From NCBI GenBank assembly GCA_002496955.1, contig DALZ01000095.1, forward strand, positions 754-6,293: 5,540 nt of DNA, in the 5' to 3' direction. The stretch is from Euryarchaeota archaeon UBA128. Its GTDB lineage: Archaea; Thermoplasmatota; Poseidoniia; Poseidoniales; Poseidoniaceae. A model generated the notes under the pieces. The model was not told the DNA's origin. It saw only the letters and a program-made list of their open reading frames with translations, and searched no databases. The translations under genes were made by a program, and so were the position numbers. Below are positions 1-5,540 of this stretch, one piece after another (position 1 is the stretch's first letter; every line of letters begins with the position of its first letter).

Positions 1-1989
1 GAAAAGTATGAGGTTGAACGGAAAGTCTTGCTAAATACTCAATCAGAAGAAGATTTGAATGAGCTTTCAAAGAAGATATCGGCTGTCAGTCTAGACTTTA
101 CCAAACGACTGGCAGCGGTAAACCTACAACTAGCAGAATGGGAAGATGCAGGAATACATTTTCAAACCTCTAGAATAGAAGGTCACGAGATTTTTGAATG
201 GGAAACCAACATGCCGGAATTAGCTATAGAGGTTGAAAACCATCTACAACTGGTAACTCGTTATCGCTATTTTGAACAACGCAGCGAAGATATTGTTTCA
301 GCAGACCAGTATATTGGACGTTTAGAGCAAAGTGGGGTGCTAGCTGAAATTGTGGATAACCTAGAATTAGGTTGGAAAGATGCTGAACTTGAATGCTATT
401 CAATTGTAGAGAGATATCAGAACCTCGGATTGTTTATGGACAATTGGGAAGAGCAAATTACTGTAGACCCGATAAATTGTCTAAAACTAATAAAAATGCA
501 CGAAAACAAATGGCAGAATCGTTTGTCTTGTATCGAAGAATTGCTGAAAATTGATGTTTCATTCGACGGTGAAACCGAAGTTGAACAGCGCATCAACTTA
601 CTACGTGAGATTGATGCCGGACCGGAGGTTATCGATGATACCACTGCGTTGATTGAGCGGCTGATAAAACGACGAACTAGACATAGAGTCCTATTGGAAA
701 AGGAATTGATGAGTTTGATTTCTCTTGGTAAAGCAGATGAGAATACTGTAACCAACACTCTCAATCTAGCAGAATTTGAAGAACTCGTGGCACATATCAG
801 AATACACGGTTCGCAGACCAATATTAGCGAATCTGAAGGCACAATGATTAGAGGAGGAGTTGGTGAAAGAATCAAGCAGAAGGTTGGTGATGAGTTAAAT
901 CGCTATGAGGCTGCTGGCTGGTATATCACCGAGTTACGAAGCATGTTTGATAGCGACCCACTGCAAGTTGCAAGATTGTTAAGCCAAATTCGAAAGCAAA
1001 TGAAAGAGCACGGTGTTTTGAGAAGAAGATTATCGAATTTACCATGGAATCGTAACATAACGCTGGCACTGCAGATTCAAGAGGAAATGCAGAATCCGTT
1101 GAAATTGGCCCAATTAAACGAACAGATTCCAGCGATGATGAAGCAATTAGCTATGCTTCCAGTTGAAGATGATGATTTTTCATTTTCAGCATGGGCGCCA
1201 AAAAAACTCAAGAAAAATCTGCCCTCTGGTATGGTTGATGGCCTCAATGACACACTAGATGATGCCCATGAAGCCATTTTAGAATCGATGGAAATTACGA
1301 ATATGGACGAGTTTGATGACGAGACTAAAACGATTAAAGCAAACGTGACACCGTCAATTTCTGATGATAGCGCGAAAACCCAACAGCAATTATCACCAAA
1401 AAAAGCTACACGTGACCATTTAGCGGAAAAACCAGTCCCCGCCGCGCCACCAAAACGAAAAACCCCACAAAAATCTGCCAACAGTGATGATGCAAACGTA
1501 GAACACCTACATCTGATGATGAAAAAGCTCGGGCTTAGTGACAGTTACGACGCTAGCGGCTCAGTGGCAGACACGATTGTATCAATCCGCCGCAGCTTAG
1601 CCAAACATGTTGGAATTGAACCGAGAGATATTAGAATTGACCGGTTACTCAGACTGACATTAAGACTATTGCCGCAAGGGAATGAACATGATAATCAGCG
1701 CAAATTGCTGATTATGAAACTAGCAAGCGGAATCAAGCGTTATGAAAACTGGGTGAAAATGCGGCTAGAGGCGCGCCATCAAGCCGCTAAAGGTAGCTTA
1801 ATAATCGATTCAAAAATTCTCGGCAAAGCGCTACAAAGGATCCCAGGGCCTGGATTTAGTGTTCCGCTGGAGAAAGATGAAAAGGAGTTACCACCATTCA
1901 ACGATATCGATAATTTAACAAAAGAGGTTAATTTTTTGCTATCTACAATGAACTTAGACAACGCCAGTGGAGTTGTTGTAAACGCTTAA
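1..1989 (+). CDS. Large repeat-containing helical/coiled-coil protein, 5'-truncated
   Basis: I do not recognise this protein. The frame is open from base 1 (the first codons read EKYEVERKV), so the start lies outside the window and the in-frame TTG at 28 is not a credible start; 662 codons are visible, ending in TAA. Most of the protein is charged and helix-prone, with Leu/Glu/Lys-rich stretches typical of coiled coils. Counting from base 1, a degenerate unit recurs with an aromatic-x3-Gly core: W47/G51, Y139/G143 and Y302/G306. In the last two, an Asp-Pro follows the aromatic at the same distance (156-157 and 319-320). A Lys/Pro/Ser/Thr-rich linker at about 434-497 separates the repeats from a basic helical C-terminal domain (about 500-590) with an Arg/Leu-rich core, then a short tail. 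No signal peptide, membrane segment or nucleotide-binding motif is visible in this part. It could be a structural, scaffold or chromosome-associated protein, but nothing here decides that. It converges on the dnaG-linked gene with a 6-bp gap. Confidence 0.85.
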   Translation, partial: EKYEVERKVLLNTQSEEDLNELSKKISAVSLDFTKRLAAVNLQLAEWEDAGIHFQTSRIEGHEIFEWETNMPELAIEVENHLQLVTRYRYFEQRSEDIVSADQYIGRLEQSGVLAEIVDNLELGWKDAELECYSIVERYQNLGLFMDNWEEQITVDPINCLKLIKMHENKWQNRLSCIEELLKIDVSFDGETEVEQRINLLREIDAGPEVIDDTTALIERLIKRRTRHRVLLEKELMSLISLGKADENTVTNTLNLAEFEELVAHIRIHGSQTNISESEGTMIRGGVGERIKQKVGDELNRYEAAGWYITELRSMFDSDPLQVARLLSQIRKQMKEHGVLRRRLSNLPWNRNITLALQIQEEMQNPLKLAQLNEQIPAMMKQLAMLPVEDDDFSFSAWAPKKLKKNLPSGMVDGLNDTLDDAHEAILESMEITNMDEFDDETKTIKANVTPSISDDSAKTQQQLSPKKATRDHLAEKPVPAAPPKRKTPQKSANSDDANVEHLHLMMKKLGLSDSYDASGSVADTIVSIRRSLAKHVGIEPRDIRIDRLLRLTLRLLPQGNEHDNQRKLLIMKLASGIKRYENWVKMRLEARHQAAKGSLIIDSKILGKALQRIPGPGFSVPLEKDEKELPPFNDIDNLTKEVNFLLSTMNLDNASGVVVNA

Positions 1990-1995
1990 TTGGCT

Positions 1996-3276
1996 TCACT
2001 TTAGTTCTTCAAGCAACTCATTTTTCTCATCATCTGATAGAGATTCTTCTATCGGTGCGGCTGCAACGGATATCTCAGGAGCATCAGGCAACGGCGCATC
2101 CAAAGGAACCTCGCCAAGATCAAACCCGCCTGGCGGAGGAGGCGCCATCATCTGGCCGGGGGGCAAGGGTGGAGGCAAAGTCGCAGGCGGCAATGGCGGA
2201 GGTAATGGTGGGGTGAGGGGCGCCGGCGGAGGTGGTAGGGCTGGTGTTGGCGAATCTTGTCCCTCTGGAACAATAGTTGGAGGGTCAGGCAGAGGGCTAG
2301 AAACGGGAGGGCCGGATATTTCTGGCTGAGGGGGTGGTGTGGTTTCCGCTGGCAAAGGTAGTGGGGTTTCTGGTGCTGGAGGCGAGCTTTCATCTGCATT
2401 TGGCGCTAGTGGTTGTGGGATTGCCTCTGGTGGCGGTGGAAGTGGTAGCGGTGGCTCTTCAATAACGACGGCAGGAAGCTGTGGTGGCTGTGGTGCTGGG
2501 GTCGGTGCTGATAGCGATTTATGCAGACTGTTAATCGACTCAGTATCAAAATCTCCAGTATCCATATATTTGGCAATCGTTGGACCAATTAGAGCCATGC
2601 TCGCCCTGAAACGTGCTCTGTTTGACCCATAACCGGTAAAAGCGATTTTATGTTTTGAACCGCTTGTGGAAAATTCAAGCGTATGTACTTCTAGGTGCAT
2701 GTAAGACCAGCCAATTATACCAACTGCGAGTAAGATTTGGCCTAGAAATCCGACCACAGGAATGAAGGTCGCAGCTAATCCACCAAAGAAGGAAGCAATC
2801 CACATCCATTGGTGCTTATGCATTAATTCATTGTGGTTATGCGAAAATCCTGTTAGTTCATTGTTGAAAACCGCTTTGACATTTAATCTGCGTTGCCCGT
2901 CGTCATCGTAAGTAACCTCCATAACACGAATCAGATTTTCACTAAACACCAGTGAAGTGTTTCTTTTCCCGTCAACTGATTCATGTAAAGGGTATTCAGC
3001 AACCTCTTCCCCCGACAATGCCAATACTGGTGCTACCCTTACTGGTAGAGTCCAATCGGTACTACTGTTAAGCACGGGCTCAATTATAGCGGGTGACTCT
3101 TGCTCGGGCAATGCATCTGGTTCCTCGACTTCTGGTGCTGTGTCTAATTGTTCATCATTCGATGTCCCGTTTGGCCCATCATCTGATGACGTAGGGGTAG
3201 CAAACGGGTCTTCGTCATCATCAGGCCAAGTCGCTGGCTCATCGCTCATGTTTGTCCCTGAGCGGTTTCGATTCAT
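1996..3276 (-). CDS. Proline-rich membrane protein with a two-helix membrane hairpin, possibly PH-like
   Basis: This is a 426-residue protein of no recognised family. In order: an acidic, disordered N-terminus (residues 10-70, rich in Asp, Glu, Pro, Ser); a beta-rich segment (about 106-155); two closely spaced hydrophobic helices joined by a Gly/Pro turn (about 157-176 and 178-193); a second beta-rich segment ending in a helix (about 194-238); a proline-rich tail (258-400, about 60 of 143 residues Pro); and a charged terminal helix. A beta-sheet segment interrupted by a membrane hairpin and closed by a helix resembles membrane-anchored bacterial-type PH-like domains, but this is inferred from pattern only. 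Two helices would leave both disordered ends on the same side, probably cytoplasmic. The ATG at 3276 lies 22 bp after the dnaG stop, consistent with co-transcription. An alternative ATG at 3249 gives MSDEPATW and has an AGGGA five bases upstream; I think it at least as likely as the start. There is no cleavable signal peptide. Confidence 0.85.
   Translation of the reverse strand: MNRNRSGTNMSDEPATWPDDDEDPFATPTSSDDGPNGTSNDEQLDTAPEVEEPDALPEQESPAIIEPVLNSSTDWTLPVRVAPVLALSGEEVAEYPLHESVDGKRNTSLVFSENLIRVMEVTYDDDGQRRLNVKAVFNNELTGFSHNHNELMHKHQWMWIASFFGGLAATFIPVVGFLGQILLAVGIIGWSYMHLEVHTLEFSTSGSKHKIAFTGYGSNRARFRASMALIGPTIAKYMDTGDFDTESINSLHKSLSAPTPAPQPPQLPAVVIEEPPLPLPPPPEAIPQPLAPNADESSPPAPETPLPLPAETTPPPQPEISGPPVSSPLPDPPTIVPEGQDSPTPALPPPPAPLTPPLPPPLPPATLPPPLPPGQMMAPPPPGGFDLGEVPLDAPLPDAPEISVAAAPIEESLSDDEKNELLEELK
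2021..2025 (+). terminator. Possible U-run terminator of the large repeat protein gene
   Basis: A run of five T begins about 31 bp after the TAA at 1987-1989, inside the 3' end of the convergent gene. Archaeal termination can use U-runs without a hairpin, so this is a candidate; a single T5 tract is weak evidence. Confidence 0.2.
2077..2505 (-). repeat. Proline-rich low-complexity coding segment (C-rich mRNA, G-rich template)
   Basis: This stretch encodes the Pro/Leu/Ala-rich tail (residues 258-400) of the membrane protein gene. The plus strand is strongly G-rich here, with G-runs of four to six at 2158-2163, 2210-2213 and 2217-2220 and many GG doublets between them. Composition differs sharply from the AT-richer flanks, but the cause is proline codons, not inserted DNA. 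The motif is irregular (PPPLPP, PLPP, PLPLP), not an exact tandem repeat. Confidence 0.75.
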
Positions 3277-3298
3277 TATATGCTCGATTAAATTGAGG

Positions 3299-4540
3299 TC
3301 AACGATGGACTTCTGTTAGCCATGATTGAACGTCATTGCGCTTCCCGTAGCCCTTGCCCTGTTTAGTTCCAACAACCGTTTCAATAGCCGCTTCAGATGC
3401 TATATCCAGAGTTTTATCGCTAATGCTGCCGTTGTAGATAATCGCTATTGCGCCATCTGCTTCATTGGCAGCAGATGCTAAATCTTTAGGCCCAACTGGC
3501 TCGGTGACACTACCATCCATCATAACAAAAACTGCCTTTCTCGGGGCGAGTCCCTCGAGATGAGAAAATAGTTCTTGAACTTCCTTTGGTGCTGACTTTT
3601 TCTCAAAAGTCTCATCCATATCATCGGCCCAATTTTTATCCTCAACACCGGCTTTTTGATCATCGGCTGCCTGCTTTTGCTTTAACTGATGAGCGAATTT
3701 ACTCGCCTCAATTTTCATTGATAGACATTTAGTCACCGTCTTTTGCGGCAATAGTTCCCACTCTTGACCGACTGGAGCCTGGGCGACAAAATCAACCTTC
3801 ATCATCTCATTTAGCTGGCTGAATAACATCTCGCCCCCACGATCACCATCAATTGCTAAGACTACCGTTTCCTTGCTGTTGGCCAAATCAATGAGTTCCT
3901 GTTTAATCGAACCTGCCCCATCAGCAGAGATGGCGTTTTTCACGCCACAATTCAATAGATTCCTGACGTCATTCCTTCCTTCAACCACAATTAGTGAAGA
4001 AGAGGATTCGATATTTGGTCCACAAGTTAGTCCATGGAATTGTTTGGCTGTGCCGACCGTAAGTACTGATCTTACCTCTTCGATAACCGTCTTTGAAGCG
4101 GCTTCACCGGAGTTAACCAAATCGAGTAGTAATTCTTTAGCACGGTCAACAACCACTGTGCGTTTTGTCGCTCTAATATCCTGTATTTCAATAACTGAAA
4201 TCTTGGCGGTACATGGCCCAATCCTGTCGATGGTTTCGAGCGATGAGGCGATAATTGCAGTTTCCACATTATCTAGGCTGCTAGGGATTAGAATCAATCC
4301 GTGAACCTTGCCGCCTTTACTTTCCATCTCTACATCGACATGCCCAATTCTTGCAGTTCTCTGCAATTTTCGCAGTTCTAACTCGTCACCAAGTAGCCCC
4401 TCTGTTTGGCCCATTATCGCACCGATGATATCCTTTCTCTGCACGGTTCCGTTGACTTTGATGTCAGCACGAACCATGTATTTCATTGCTTTATTTCCTT
4501 TCGAGTTGTTGCCTCCTCGATTATTGTGTTTCTTTGACAT
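3299..4540 (-). CDS. dnaG: Archaeal DnaG primase-like TOPRIM protein
   Basis: This is a complete 413-residue archaeal DnaG. The family contributes to RNA primer synthesis and is also found with the archaeal exosome, where it helps bind poly(A)-rich RNA. The N-terminal archaeal block (residues 19-135) includes the family signature GQTEGLLGDELELRKLQ followed by RIGHVDVE. The TOPRIM domain (about 181-245) carries the catalytic Glu in VVEGRND (E187) and the metal-binding DxD in DGDRGG (D231, D233), so it appears active. A variable Lys/Gln/Asp-rich linker (about 285-325) leads to the usual C-terminal domain (about 330-413) ending in a VGTKQG segment. Family members usually start near MKY (M19 here). 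The first 18 residues are a basic Asn/Gly/Lys-rich extension. I keep the ATG at 4540 because it has GAGGA six bases upstream, but M19 (4486) also has AAAGGA nine bases upstream. It probably shares a transcript with the downstream membrane protein gene. Confidence 0.97.
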   Translation of the reverse strand: MSKKHNNRGGNNSKGNKAMKYMVRADIKVNGTVQRKDIIGAIMGQTEGLLGDELELRKLQRTARIGHVDVEMESKGGKVHGLILIPSSLDNVETAIIASSLETIDRIGPCTAKISVIEIQDIRATKRTVVVDRAKELLLDLVNSGEAASKTVIEEVRSVLTVGTAKQFHGLTCGPNIESSSSLIVVEGRNDVRNLLNCGVKNAISADGAGSIKQELIDLANSKETVVLAIDGDRGGEMLFSQLNEMMKVDFVAQAPVGQEWELLPQKTVTKCLSMKIEASKFAHQLKQKQAADDQKAGVEDKNWADDMDETFEKKSAPKEVQELFSHLEGLAPRKAVFVMMDGSVTEPVGPKDLASAANEADGAIAIIYNGSISDKTLDIASEAAIETVVGTKQGKGYGKRNDVQSWLTEVHR

Positions 4541-4659
4541 ATGAATTCCTCATAGTCCACAGACTACCCAAATGGATGAGGGGAAGCCCTCGAAACCAAA
4601 ACACTGGCCGAGGCACAGTGCATGAATGGAATGTGAACAAACAATCCTAGAGGCACATC
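4541..4659 (-). promoter_or_regulatory. Probable 5' leader of dnaG with small hairpins
   Basis: No convincing gene lies here. Read toward dnaG the stretch holds a direct repeat (GAGGCACA on the plus strand at 4610-4617 and 4650-4657), a CACTG/CAGTG inverted pair (4602-4606 and 4616-4620), a perfect 5-bp hairpin with a 4-nt loop at 4578-4591 (GAGGG/CCCTC), and another at 4553-4566 (TAGTC/GACTA) that ends just upstream of the Shine-Dalgarno. The stretch is too GC-balanced to hold an obvious TATA box, so transcription probably begins further up, near 4640, giving a leader of about 100 nt. A regulatory role for the hairpins is inference; 5-bp stems arise by chance fairly often. Confidence 0.4.
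4547..4551 (-). promoter_or_regulatory. Shine-Dalgarno of dnaG
   Basis: On the minus strand GAGGA is followed by six bases and then the ATG at 4540. This is a good match to the anti-Shine-Dalgarno and the main reason for choosing the longer dnaG start. A second SD-like AAAGGA at 4496-4501 precedes the internal Met19, so both starts could be used. Confidence 0.65.
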
Positions 4660-4682
4660 ATTATTGAATGCTCTTGTCAAAA
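4660..4682 (-). promoter_or_regulatory. Candidate promoter of dnaG
   Basis: This is the left half of the nested dyad, carrying the same TTTTGACA-N5-ATTCAATAAT on the minus strand. It is the most AT-rich stretch upstream of dnaG. Used as a TATA-like box it would place initiation near 4638-4640, leaving a leader of roughly 100 nt before the dnaG ATG. Confidence 0.3.
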
Positions 4683-4701
4683 TTTCGTGATTTTAGAGTT
4701 T

Positions 4702-4726
4702 TTTTGACAGCAACTAATTCAATAAT
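4702..4726 (+). promoter_or_regulatory. Candidate promoter of the TerB-like gene
   Basis: This is the right half of the nested dyad. The AT-rich ATTCAATAAT is centred about 25 bp before the GTG at 4747, which would fit a TATA-like box serving a leaderless transcript starting at that GTG. It is not a close match to the general archaeal TATA consensus. The TTTTGACA resembles a bacterial -35, but no bacterial -10 follows at 17 bp, so I do not read it as one. Confidence 0.3.
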
Positions 4727-4731
4727 AGCAA

Positions 4732-5235
4732 GTGCATGGGGTAAATGTGTCCGAACCTATTTCCTTCAGTCTCGAGGCTTTTCACAGTACTATTTCTGTG
4801 ATGCTATCTGACAAAGTTCTGACTAGAGAAGAAAAGCGATTGATTATCAAATTAGCTAGCGCCTTGGGACTAAATGAAGATGAGCCATCGCTTATCTATC
4901 AAGCGATTAGAAATGGTGAAACTGTTGAAGGAGGCGAACCCATTGATAACAAGATGGCTCACGAAATATACACCAAAGTATTCGAGATTGCTATTGTTAA
5001 TGCATCATTATCTAGAGATGAGTTCCGAGTTCTAGCACATCTTAGAGACATCTTCGAAATAGATGATGATGAGCACCATAGAATTGAAGAGCAGTTGCGT
5101 GAGATAGTAAGGGAGAAGTTTGAGGACCCTAATGTTATAGACAAAATGCTTGGCACCTTGAGAGATTCTGTCAGTTTAGTTGGAGACTTATTTGATGTCG
5201 TTCGAAAGAAGGCGGCAGATGGGGCCAGAAAATGA
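4732..5235 (+). CDS. TerB-like two-repeat helical protein
   Basis: This is a 167-residue acidic, all-helical, apparently cytoplasmic protein with no signal peptide or membrane segment. It contains two similar halves: residues 24-59 (SDKVLTREEKRLIIKLASAL..., then an acidic NEDE turn) and about 87-122 (NASLSRDEFRVLAHLRDIF..., then an acidic DDDE turn). Each has the pattern of a Ser/Thr-x-Glu/Asp-Glu helix start, a Leu/Ile-rich helix and an acidic loop, as in tellurite-resistance TerB-like domains; these are widespread and their role is mostly unknown, so tellurite resistance should not be assumed. The C-terminus (about 125-167) is a further helix and a basic end. The start is uncertain: an in-frame TAG at 4726-4728 limits it, leaving GTG at 4732, GTG at 4747 (giving MSEPISF, which I slightly prefer) or ATG at 4801. 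None has a strong Shine-Dalgarno. It is divergent from dnaG, and its stop overlaps the next start (ATGA). Confidence 0.85.
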   Translation: MHGVNVSEPISFSLEAFHSTISVMLSDKVLTREEKRLIIKLASALGLNEDEPSLIYQAIRNGETVEGGEPIDNKMAHEIYTKVFEIAIVNASLSRDEFRVLAHLRDIFEIDDDEHHRIEEQLREIVREKFEDPNVIDKMLGTLRDSVSLVGDLFDVVRKKAADGARK

Positions 5236-5540
5236 ATGTTAAACTCGACAAGTTCCTCGAGGAGTCTTCGCCGAAAGTACTCAAATCAAATCGTCGTTGC
5301 CTGAAATTTCTCAATGAGGCATATGCTGCAGGAAATCCGGGCATGATAGCCCGGCCAAAAGCAGACATAACTGCCGATCACGGTGGATTTTCAGCCCATT
5401 ATGGCTGCCCCGATCCTGAAATGCGAACCATTGCATCATGGCTGTTGACTTATGGCAAAGCTAAGCCACGTAGACTTGCTAAATTAATTCCAGCTCTATG
5501 GCGGAGACATGGCAGAGAAGACTTGAAGTTGGCCGGTTTA
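5232..5540 (+). CDS. Helical, possibly HEAT-repeat protein, 3'-truncated
   Basis: An ATG overlapping the preceding stop (ATGA) opens a frame of 103 codons that is still open at the right edge. The product begins MNVKLDKFLEESSPKVLKSN. Residues 15-33 and 63-103 look like amphipathic helices, and the second block ends in a segment (PALWRRHGREDLKLAGL, about 87-103) with the Trp-basic-Glu-x-Leu-x-Leu-Ala look of HEAT-like repeats such as those of AlkD-type DNA alkylation repair proteins. The middle (39-62) is Gly/His/Asp/Pro-rich and probably a loop. The match is only a resemblance in a fragment, so the function is left open. The 4-bp overlap suggests translational coupling to the TerB-like protein and perhaps a shared process. 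Confidence 0.8.
   Translation, partial: MNVKLDKFLEESSPKVLKSNRRCLKFLNEAYAAGNPGMIARPKADITADHGGFSAHYGCPDPEMRTIASWLLTYGKAKPRRLAKLIPALWRRHGREDLKLAGL

Larger units (their letters stand above)
4660..4726. repeat. Concentric nested inverted repeat in the divergent promoter region
   Basis: The outer arms are perfect 10-bp inverted copies (ATTATTGAAT at 4660-4669 and ATTCAATAAT at 4717-4726). The inner arms are perfect 8-bp copies (TGTCAAAA at 4675-4682 and TTTTGACA at 4702-4709). Both pairs centre on 4692-4693. As a result each strand reads TTTTGACA, then 5 or 7 bases, then ATTCAATAAT, directed outward toward dnaG (minus) and the TerB-like gene (plus). The AT-rich outer arm lies about 25 bp before the GTG at 4747, the distance of an archaeal TATA box from a leaderless start. 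It may be a pair of divergent promoters, a dimeric regulator's operator, or both. Confidence 0.7.

Noticed and set aside
28..30. TTG as the start codon of the large protein
   Set aside because: The same frame is open and equally charged and helical back to base 1, and no Shine-Dalgarno precedes the TTG, so the gene most likely begins outside the window.
417..875. Minus-strand frame of 152 codons inside the large repeat protein
   Set aside because: It is Ser/Cys/Ile-rich without recognisable features, opposite a long frame with coherent coiled-coil and repeat structure.
2339..2632. Plus-strand frame of 97 codons encoding a Gly/Ser-rich peptide
   Set aside because: It lies opposite the proline-rich coding segment; Gly/Ser content is simply the reverse complement of proline codons, and the minus-strand frame has coherent domains.
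3873..4304. Plus-strand frame of 143 codons antisense to dnaG
   Set aside because: The minus strand encodes unmistakable DnaG TOPRIM sequence here; the opposite frame has Ser/Thr/Ile-rich composition without domain character.
4308..4544. Plus-strand frame of 78 codons antisense to the start of dnaG
   Set aside because: It is fully covered by the conserved N-terminal block of DnaG and is a shadow frame.
4575..4600. T-arm-like sequence (GGTTTCGAGG on the minus strand) suggesting a tRNA
   Set aside because: No acceptor, D-arm or anticodon stem can be folded around it, and the T-loop is not canonical.
4561..4623. Minus-strand mini-ORF of 19 codons (starting MHCASASVLV) in the dnaG leader
   Set aside because: No Shine-Dalgarno precedes its ATG and the peptide has no recognisable character; its length is easily reached by chance.

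Overview
The window looks like a piece of chromosome from a planktonic-type euryarchaeon. The firmest evidence is a complete archaeal-type DnaG (TOPRIM primase-like protein) with the conserved archaeal N-terminal block, TOPRIM motifs and C-terminal domain. The acidic, proline-rich neighbour and moderate GC would suit Marine Group II (Poseidoniales), but that assignment is an impression, not proof. No mobile element, CRISPR array, tRNA or rRNA was seen.

Layout. Positions 1-1989 (+) hold the 3' part of a large helical/coiled-coil protein with degenerate internal repeats; its reading frame is open at the left edge. It converges, with only 6 bp between stop codons, on a leftward pair: dnaG (4540-3299) followed after 22 bp by a proline-rich membrane protein gene (3276-1996), probably one transcription unit. 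A 191-bp divergent intergenic region (4541-4731) separates dnaG from a rightward pair: a small two-repeat TerB-like protein (4732-5235) whose stop overlaps by 4 bp the start of a helical, possibly HEAT-repeat, protein running off the right edge (5232-5540).

The most striking non-coding structure is in the divergent intergenic region. Two inverted repeats are nested concentrically about position 4692-4693, so each strand carries the same composite TTTTGACA-N5/7-ATTCAATAAT, pointing outward toward dnaG on one side and the TerB-like gene on the other. This suggests paired divergent promoters or an operator that links the two transcription units. Between this dyad and dnaG is a leader of about 120 nt with two small perfect hairpins and a good Shine-Dalgarno.

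Functionally, only DnaG can be named with confidence (archaeal DnaG is linked to RNA primer synthesis and to the exosome). The other four genes are described from visible sequence features; their roles are inferred weakly or left open. I did not find a clearly new multi-gene system. The best candidates for novelty are the nested dyad, the dnaG-linked membrane protein and the repeat-rich large protein.
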